A DNA stretch of 12,366 nt, from the NCBI GenBank assembly GCA_021774995.1, contig JAJFIM010000362.1, positions 1-12,366 on the forward strand, in the 5' to 3' direction. The notes beneath the pieces were generated by a model, which was not told the DNA's origin, ran no database searches, and was given only the letters and a program-made list of their open reading frames with translations. The DNA comes from Alphaproteobacteria bacterium (lineage in GTDB: Bacteria; Pseudomonadota; Alphaproteobacteria; SMXP01). How positions within the stretch are numbered: position 1 is the first letter of the stretch; the number at the start of each line of letters is the position of its first letter. A program made the position numbers and the translations under genes. This document shows positions 1-5,136 of the stretch, piece by piece.

Positions 1-223
1 AGGGCTCCAACCCATAAAGACGGTCAACTTCATGCGAATAATAAGGTATGTTCAGCCCCGACCCCAAGCCAATCTCCAAGACGGTCTCAGTGGCGAGCGG
101 CGCGATCCTGGCCCGGTGCTCCGCCATCACTTCATTGCGCATGCCCCGATCGATAAGAACAGGGAGGATTCGATTGTCATACCAGCCCACTTCCGTCTCT
201 TCCCTTTTTTGGTCTTCACCCAT
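1..223 (-). CDS. SAM-dependent methyltransferase, N-terminal part (runs off left edge)
   Basis: Reading the minus strand from the ATG at 223 gives 74 uninterrupted codons to the window edge. The protein begins MGEDQKREETEVGWYDNRIL. At about residues 48-58 it carries the class I methyltransferase motif I, VLEIGLGSGLN, which binds S-adenosylmethionine. GLEP at the edge fits the acidic end of beta-2 (motif II region), which usually contacts the SAM ribose. The YDNRILPVLIDRGM stretch resembles the N-terminus of UbiE-like 'methyltransferase type 11' proteins. The substrate cannot be told because the acceptor-binding part is missing. No clear Shine-Dalgarno precedes the ATG; GTG at 190 (residue 12) is an alternative start with a purine-rich upstream stretch. 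The gene is divergent from the hydrolase at 393. The family call is fairly safe; the exact start is not. Confidence 0.8.
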   Translation of the reverse strand, partial: MGEDQKREETEVGWYDNRILPVLIDRGMRNEVMAEHRARIAPLATETVLEIGLGSGLNIPYYSHEVDRLYGLEP

Positions 224-392
224 CAAATATGAAACATGATGCCCAGAGGCGCGGGCGCCCCGCAAGATGCGGCGCGCCGTCCATTCCGGTCTCTGGCACG
301 CGGGCCCTTTCAGGGCTGAACGCACCGCCCTATAACCAGCTATAGTCGTGAGCGAAACACCACACGCAACCACACTCAAAAGGGGCCGCCTC
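224..392. promoter_or_regulatory. divergent intergenic region with small dyads
   Basis: This region separates the minus-strand methyltransferase from the plus-strand gene cluster, so it should hold promoters for both. It contains a CTATA-N6-TATAG inverted repeat at 330-345, whose right half reads TATAGT and could serve as a -10 element for the plus strand. A short GCCCT-TTC-AGGGC hairpin lies at 304-316. I cannot identify a convincing -35 box. The sites are visible in the sequence, but their function is a guess. Confidence 0.3.
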
Positions 393-1184
393 GTGTCAAT
401 CATCAAAGCCTATGTGGAAATTCCCGATGGCCAGATCCATTACCGATATGCGCATGGCAATGGAGAGCCCATCGTTTTTTTTCACCGCACGCCGTCCTCC
501 TCCCTTTCGTTTGAACCCATGATGCGTCTTCTGGCGAACGGCAGGCCGCTCTACGCCTTTGACACGCCGGGATTTGGCCATTCCTTTACCCCGCCCGGCA
601 TGCCCTCCATAGCCGATTATGGAAAGTGGATGAAAGACGCGCTGGACGCCTTGGAAATCAACAAATGCAGTATTTTTGGCAACCACACCGGGGTGAATAT
701 TGCTGTTGAGCTCGCGCGCGCCCACCCTCATCTCGTCTCTGCATTAATCCTCAACGGCATTGCCTATTACCAAGCCGAAGAGCGCCGGGCCTTCCGCGAC
801 AGAATTCGCAAGCCCATGGAGCCCGATGCGGAGGGGACTTACGTTCAGGAAACCTGGAAGATGGTGACCGGTCTTCTTGGAAAGAACGATCCGCATTTGC
901 TGCATGAAGAATTTCTAGGCGCCATGCACGCCATTGCCGGCCGTCATCAGGCTTTTTCCGCTGTGGTGGAGCAAGATCTGCCCGCTGGCCTTCGTCATGC
1001 GCCGTGCCCCATTCTAGCCTTGACCGCGCATGACGATATTTTCCGCGACAAATTTGATGTCTTGCTCAGCGATAATCCAACGATCAGCGGCAAAGTTCTT
1101 GGCTCTGGCGGGATCTGCTCGCCTGAACGCGATGCTGAAGCAAATGCGCGCGCTTTGCTTACTTTTCTATCTGACTCAGATTAG
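393..1184 (+). CDS. alpha/beta-hydrolase-fold protein with His at the nucleophile elbow
   Basis: A 263-residue protein with the alpha/beta-hydrolase fold order. GQIHYRY at about residues 14-20 is the usual first strand. HRTPSSS at 31-37 is the oxyanion-hole loop. GNHTG at 96-100 is the nucleophile elbow. LTAHDD around 210-215 would carry the acid residue. The elbow has His98 where Ser, Asp or Cys normally sits. The usual C-terminal catalytic His is also absent: the loop reads GSGGICSPERD (237-247). A related set of alpha/beta-hydrolase-fold proteins with G-x-HTG is known to me, so this is probably inherited rather than damage. The reaction is unknown and may not be hydrolysis. I chose GTG at 393 because AAAAGGGG lies 7 bases upstream and because homologous proteins begin about ten residues before GQIHYR. 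A longer GTG start at 348 has no ribosome-binding site. It is the first gene of the plus-strand cluster. Confidence 0.85.
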   Translation: MSIIKAYVEIPDGQIHYRYAHGNGEPIVFFHRTPSSSLSFEPMMRLLANGRPLYAFDTPGFGHSFTPPGMPSIADYGKWMKDALDALEINKCSIFGNHTGVNIAVELARAHPHLVSALILNGIAYYQAEERRAFRDRIRKPMEPDAEGTYVQETWKMVTGLLGKNDPHLLHEEFLGAMHAIAGRHQAFSAVVEQDLPAGLRHAPCPILALTAHDDIFRDKFDVLLSDNPTISGKVLGSGGICSPERDAEANARALLTFLSDSD

Positions 1185-1284
1185 AACGGAAAATAAAACC
1201 CCCGGGCGCCTTGCGAAGCTGTGCGTTTAGACACAGAATAAATGCCATCAGGCAATCTCAAATGCGAGGGGGGGGTAAAGAATA
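1185..1284 (+). promoter_or_regulatory. intergenic region with dyad and G8 ribosome-binding site
   Basis: A 100-base gap before the PhaB-like reductase. It holds a CTGTG-N8-CACAG dyad at 1219-1236. TTGCGA at 1211 and CAGAAT at 1234, 17 bases apart, form a weak candidate promoter that the dyad would overlap. The ribosome-binding site of the next gene is a run of eight G (1268-1275) about nine bases before its ATG. The promoter and operator assignments are tentative. Confidence 0.3.
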
Positions 1285-2013
1285 ATGGCTCAAGGACGGG
1301 TGGCGATTGTCACCGGCGGCACGCGCGGCATTGGCCAGGCGATCAGCATCATGCTGAGGGACGCAGGTTATAATGTCGCGGCCACTTATCACGGCAATGA
1401 AGAAGCGGCGCGCGCTTTTGGCAAAGACACCGGCATTCCATGCTATAAATTCGATGTCAGTGATTTTTCCCAATGCGAAAGCGCCGTTGCGACCATTATA
1501 GAAGATTTGGGGCCGGTGGATATTCTGGTCAACAATGCCGGAATCACGCGCGATTCAACTCTGCACAAAATGAACCCTTACGATTGGAAGGCCGTTATCG
1601 AGACCGATTTGGGGTCATGCTTTAATATGTGCCGCGTTGTCATCGAATCCATGCGGGAGCGCGAATTTGGCCGGATCGTCAATATCGGCTCGATTAATGG
1701 CCAAGCCGGACAATATGGCCAGGTGAATTACGCAGCGGCGAAATCGGGCATTCACGGCTTTACCAAAGCTCTCGCCCAAGAGGGCGCAAGCAAAGGCGTC
1801 ACCGTTAACGCCATCGCGCCGGGCTATGTGGACACAGATATGGTGCGCTCGGTGCCCGAGCCGGTTCTGCAAAAAATCATTTCCCGAATCCCCGTGGGAC
1901 GCTTGGGAAAAGCAGAGGACATCGCGCGCGGCGTTTTATTCATGGTGGCCGACGAAGCCGGCTTCCTCACCGGCTCCACCCTGTCCATTAATGGCGGGCA
2001 ACACATGTATTAA
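1285..2013 (+). CDS. phaB: PhaB-like NAD(P)H-dependent acetoacetyl-CoA reductase (SDR)
   Basis: A 242-residue classical short-chain dehydrogenase/reductase, close to the roughly 246 residues of PhaB. It has the dinucleotide-binding motif TGGTRGIG (10-17), NNAGITRD (83-90), and catalytic Ser136, Tyr149 and Lys153 within SINGQAGQYGQVNY. It ends in SINGGQHMY, matching the NGGLHM end of PhaB. PhaB proteins reduce acetoacetyl-CoA to (R)-3-hydroxybutyryl-CoA in the cytosol. The fourth tetrad residue, Asn in the T-N-L segment of PhaB, is Asp108 here (ETDLG). No polyhydroxyalkanoate synthase or thiolase gene is nearby. The neighbours are acyl-CoA catabolic genes, so it may act on another 3-oxoacyl-CoA or run in the oxidative direction. 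The G8 run upstream serves as the ribosome-binding site. The next gene starts 11 bases after its stop, so they are probably co-transcribed. Family is sure, substrate is not. Confidence 0.88.
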   Translation: MAQGRVAIVTGGTRGIGQAISIMLRDAGYNVAATYHGNEEAARAFGKDTGIPCYKFDVSDFSQCESAVATIIEDLGPVDILVNNAGITRDSTLHKMNPYDWKAVIETDLGSCFNMCRVVIESMREREFGRIVNIGSINGQAGQYGQVNYAAAKSGIHGFTKALAQEGASKGVTVNAIAPGYVDTDMVRSVPEPVLQKIISRIPVGRLGKAEDIARGVLFMVADEAGFLTGSTLSINGGQHMY

Positions 2014-2024
2014 GGAGTTTTTTC

Positions 2025-2810
2025 ATGCATGTTGCGGGAAAAACAATCGCCGTCACCGGCGGCGGCGACGGGATCGGCCGGGCTCTGTGCGAGGGTTTTC
2101 ACAAACACGGCGCACAGGCCATCGCCGTCATCGATATTGACCTTGCCAAGGCGCAAGAGACCGCCGCGCGGGTCGGCGGTCTGGCGCTCAAAGCGGATGT
2201 TGCCCGTGAAGAGGATGTCCGCCGCGTCATCGATGAGAGCCGAGAACAGCTCGGCGCCATCGATCTTTTTTGCTCCAATGCGGGCATATTGCGCCCCGAC
2301 CCATCGCGCGATAGCTGTGTCTCCAGCCCTAATGAAGACTGGCAATTGAACTGGGACGTCAATGTGATGTCGCATGTCTATGCGGCGCGCGCCCTCTTGC
2401 CTCACATGATCGAAAAGGGGGAGGGCTATTTTTTGATCACGGTTTCAGCCGCCGGATTGCTCAACCAGATTGGCGCCGCGGCCTATTCGGTGACCAAACA
2501 CGCCGCGCTTGGGTTTGCCGAAAGCCTCGCCATCACGCATGGGCGCCAGGGCGTCAAAGTATCCGCCTTGTGTCCGCAAGTGGTGGACACGCCCATGGCC
2601 CAGAGCATAGGAGACGGCGCCGCCGCAATCGGGCGCGTGCTCACCGCTGAAGCGGTGGCTGATGAAGTGATCCGGGGATTGGAGACCGAAAAATTCCTCA
2701 TCCTTCCGCATGAAGAGACCCGCACCTATATGGAGCGCAAAACGGCGGATACCGACCGCTGGGTAGCCGGCATGCAGCGCATGCGCGCTGACATTCTGAA
2801 CGGCGTTTGA
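2025..2810 (+). CDS. SDR family oxidoreductase
   Basis: A 261-residue short-chain dehydrogenase/reductase. TGGGDGIG (11-18) binds the cofactor and SNAG (84-87) is the structural motif. The tetrad is complete: Asn113, Ser141, Tyr154 (AAYSVTKHA) and Lys158. An Asp-rich end of beta-2 (DIDLAK, 37-42) suggests NAD(H) rather than NADP(H), which would suit oxidation of a secondary alcohol. CPQVVDTPM (183-191) replaces the common PG motif. A strong AAGGAG lies just before the ATG, and the start is 11 bases after the previous stop, so the two SDRs form an operon pair. The following gene is an ACAD10/11-type dehydrogenase. In the Pseudomonas levulinate pathway an oxidoreductase (LvaD) works with such enzymes to interconvert keto- and hydroxyacyl-CoA. 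That role here is an inference from context. Confidence 0.85.
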   Translation: MHVAGKTIAVTGGGDGIGRALCEGFHKHGAQAIAVIDIDLAKAQETAARVGGLALKADVAREEDVRRVIDESREQLGAIDLFCSNAGILRPDPSRDSCVSSPNEDWQLNWDVNVMSHVYAARALLPHMIEKGEGYFLITVSAAGLLNQIGAAAYSVTKHAALGFAESLAITHGRQGVKVSALCPQVVDTPMAQSIGDGAAAIGRVLTAEAVADEVIRGLETEKFLILPHEETRTYMERKTADTDRWVAGMQRMRADILNGV

Positions 2811-2872
2811 ACAGATCCATGAGGCGCATGCCAGCGCGCTCTTTTCTTATTTAACCTCAGAAAGCAACAGAT

Positions 2873-4102
2873 ATGGATTTTGATTTTTCTCCCAAGGCGC
2901 AAGGCCTGATGGCCCGGGTGAGCGAATTTATGAATGAACACGTCTATCCAGCCGAGCAAAGCTATTTTGGCTTTATCGAGGAGGCCGAAAACCGCTGGAC
3001 TGTCCCCCCGGTAATGGAGGCGTTAAAAGCCAAAGCCAAAGCCGCCGGGCTGTGGAATTTATTCCTTCCCGATACCGATCTTGGCTACGGCCTGACCAAT
3101 CTTGAATACGCCCCTCTGGCTGAGATTATGGGGCGCTCGCTCATCGGGGCTGAGGCGTTCAATTGCTCCGCGCCCGATACGGGCAATATGGAAGTGCTCG
3201 TGCGCTATGGCTCAGATGAACAAAAAGAGACATGGCTGAAGCCTTTGCTGGCGGGCGAGATCCGGTCCGCTTACGCCATGACGGAACCGGCCGTCGCATC
3301 CTCGGACGCCACCAATATAGAATGCGAAATCATCATGGATGGCAATGAATATGTCATCAATGGCCGCAAATGGTGGACGTCGGGCGCTATGGACCCCCGC
3401 TGCAAAATTCTGATCGTGATGGGTAAAACCGACCCGCAAGGCGCGGATCGCCACAAACAGCAATCCATGATCCTCGTGCCGCTGGACGAGCCGGGCGTGA
3501 AGATCATCCGTCCTTTGCGCGTTTTTGGCGATGACGACGCCCCCCACGGCCACGCCGAGATTGAATTCGCAAATGTGCGCGTCCCCGCAAGTAATATTTT
3601 GCTTGGCGAAGGCCGCGGTTTTGAAATTGCGCAAGGGCGCTTGGGGCCGGGCCGCATTCACCATTGCATGCGGCTGATCGGGTGCGCCGAGCGCGCGCTG
3701 GAAGAGATGTGCCGGCGCGCGCAATCCCGCACGGCTTTTCGCAAACAAATCGCTGATTTGGGCGGCGTGAAAGAAACCATCGCCCGCTCGAAATGCGACA
3801 TCGAACAGGCGCGCCTTCTCACTCTGGCGGCCGCCGACAAAATGGATAAGGTCGGCAATAAGGATGCCCGTGAGCACATTGCCATGATCAAGATTGTGGC
3901 GCCGGCCATGGCGCAAAACGTCATCGACCGGGCCATCCAGATCCATGGCGGCGGCGGCGTTTCGCAGGAGTTTAACCTGGCGCGGGCCTGGGCCTACGCC
4001 CGCACGATCCGTCTGGCCGACGGCCCCGATGAAGTGCACATGGCGTCGCTGGCCAAACAGGTCTTGCGTAAAAACCCGCCCGCCGGGCAACCTCTCTCAT
4101 GA
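2873..4102 (+). CDS. acyl-CoA dehydrogenase, ACAD10/ACAD11-type
   Basis: A 409-residue FAD-dependent acyl-CoA dehydrogenase of normal length. An N-terminal helical domain (about 1-130) is followed by the FAD/substrate motif AMTEPAVASSDATNI (135-149) with RKWWTSGAMDP (165-175), a beta domain (about 150-245), and a C-terminal helical domain. That domain has the QIHGGGGVSQ motif (356-365) and LADGPDEVH (381-389). The WWTSGAMDP and ADGPDEVH signatures are those of the ACAD10/ACAD11 and LvaC branch. In the levulinate pathway, members of this branch act with a kinase to remove the phosphorylated 4-hydroxyl of an acyl-CoA. By my alignment Asp383 sits where medium-chain enzymes carry the catalytic Glu of Y-E-G. 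The stop overlaps the next gene's start as ATGA, indicating translational coupling to the kinase. The Shine-Dalgarno is weak (AGAAAG), and 62 bases separate it from the preceding SDR. Family confident; substrate unknown. Confidence 0.92.
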   Translation: MDFDFSPKAQGLMARVSEFMNEHVYPAEQSYFGFIEEAENRWTVPPVMEALKAKAKAAGLWNLFLPDTDLGYGLTNLEYAPLAEIMGRSLIGAEAFNCSAPDTGNMEVLVRYGSDEQKETWLKPLLAGEIRSAYAMTEPAVASSDATNIECEIIMDGNEYVINGRKWWTSGAMDPRCKILIVMGKTDPQGADRHKQQSMILVPLDEPGVKIIRPLRVFGDDDAPHGHAEIEFANVRVPASNILLGEGRGFEIAQGRLGPGRIHHCMRLIGCAERALEEMCRRAQSRTAFRKQIADLGGVKETIARSKCDIEQARLLTLAAADKMDKVGNKDAREHIAMIKIVAPAMAQNVIDRAIQIHGGGGVSQEFNLARAWAYARTIRLADGPDEVHMASLAKQVLRKNPPAGQPLS

Positions 4103-5121
4103 CCGCGTCGGCGCACAGCTTTGACGCTGGCGGGTTGTCGACTTATCTGGAGGGGAAAATTGACGGCTTTGAACCGGTGCTCAACGTCGTCAAATTCCCG
4201 GGCGGTCAGTCCAATCCAACTTTTCTGTTGGAAACGGCGTCGGAAAAATACGTTTTGCGCCGAAAACCCCCGGGCGCGCTGTTAAAATCCGCGCATGCGG
4301 TTGACCGGGAATACCGGGTGCAAAAGGCGCTTATGCACGGCGCCGTTCCCGTAGCGAAGACATATCATCTGTGTCTGGACGATTCCATCATTGGAAGCTG
4401 GTTCTATATTATGGAATATAAAGAGGGTCGGCTCTTTTGGGACGCCGCCCTGCCCGAGCTGAAAGCCGGCGAGCGCACGAGAATTTATGATGAAATGAAT
4501 CGCGTGCTGTCGCTCATTCACGCCGTTGATTTGGACGTGGCGGGTTTGACGGATTACGGCAGACCCGGAAATTATTTTGAACGGCAGATCGGACGGTGGA
4601 CCAAACAATACCGCGCCTCCGAAATCGATCAAATCCCGGCCATGGAGACCCTCATCTCCTGGTTATCCGAGCATGCGCCGCCAGACGATGGCGCCGTCTC
4701 CCTGATCCATGGCGATTACCGGCTCGATAATTTGATGTTTCATGGCCGTAGCCCGGAGATCATCGCCGTGTTCGATTGGGAGCTCTCCACACTGGGCCAC
4801 CCCCTCGCAGACCTGAGCTATCAATGCATGCAATGGCGCATCGGCCGGGACTGGCCGATCAAGGGCCTTGCGGGGCTTGACCTTGAGCAGATCGGAATCC
4901 CATCCGAATCTTCATATATTGAGGCTTATTGCGCGCGCAGAGGCTTGAGCGATGTTGGCGATTGGCCGTTCTATATGGCTTTCAGCTTTTTCCGCCTGGC
5001 GGCCATCTGTCAGGGCGTTGCCAAGCGCGCGGCCCTGGGAAACGCTTCCAACGAGCAGGCCCATAAAGTCGGGAGCATGACGGCGCCCCTGGCTAATCTG
5101 GGTATTGAGGCGATTGGATAG
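4099..5121 (+). CDS. phosphotransferase (APH-fold kinase), partner of the acyl-CoA dehydrogenase
   Basis: A 340-residue cytosolic kinase of the aminoglycoside-phosphotransferase fold. It has a Gly-rich loop GGQSNPTF (35-42), the ATP-binding lysine region YVLRRKPPG (51-59), and a helix-C acid in DREYRV (69-74). The catalytic loop HGDYRLDN (204-211) carries the base Asp206, and the metal-binding segment DWELSTLGHPLADL (226-239) carries Asp226. These variants (RRKPPG, WELSTLGHPLADL) are typical of the 'phosphotransferase family protein' found with acyl-CoA dehydrogenases, not of antibiotic-resistance enzymes. Homologues are the N-terminal half of ACAD10/ACAD11 and LvaA, which phosphorylates 4-hydroxyvaleryl-CoA. 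It overlaps the dehydrogenase by four bases (ATGA), so the two are probably made in equal amounts and may form a complex. LvaA needs a small partner, LvaB, that I do not see here. It is the last gene of the plus-strand cluster, 15 bases from the convergent RTX gene. Confidence 0.9.
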   Translation: MTASAHSFDAGGLSTYLEGKIDGFEPVLNVVKFPGGQSNPTFLLETASEKYVLRRKPPGALLKSAHAVDREYRVQKALMHGAVPVAKTYHLCLDDSIIGSWFYIMEYKEGRLFWDAALPELKAGERTRIYDEMNRVLSLIHAVDLDVAGLTDYGRPGNYFERQIGRWTKQYRASEIDQIPAMETLISWLSEHAPPDDGAVSLIHGDYRLDNLMFHGRSPEIIAVFDWELSTLGHPLADLSYQCMQWRIGRDWPIKGLAGLDLEQIGIPSESSYIEAYCARRGLSDVGDWPFYMAFSFFRLAAICQGVAKRAALGNASNEQAHKVGSMTAPLANLGIEAIG

Positions 5122-5136
5122 GCGGCGTTTATCTTC

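Noticed and set aside
32..239. Two plus-strand frames of 63-66 codons at the left edge
   Set aside because: They lie opposite the methyltransferase frame on the minus strand, which has clear family motifs; they show no ribosome-binding site or recognisable sequence.
348..392. Longer hydrolase start at GTG 348
   Set aside because: It has no ribosome-binding site, whereas GTG 393 has AAAAGGGG upstream and gives the usual N-terminus for the family.
3212..4090. A 292-codon minus-strand frame inside the acyl-CoA dehydrogenase gene
   Set aside because: Its translation is rich in Arg, His and Gly without any motif, and the plus strand is plainly coding over its full length; it is a shadow of GC-biased codons.
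4099..5121. Aminoglycoside-resistance gene
   Set aside because: The motif variants and the ATGA overlap with an acyl-CoA dehydrogenase point to the metabolic phosphotransferase branch.
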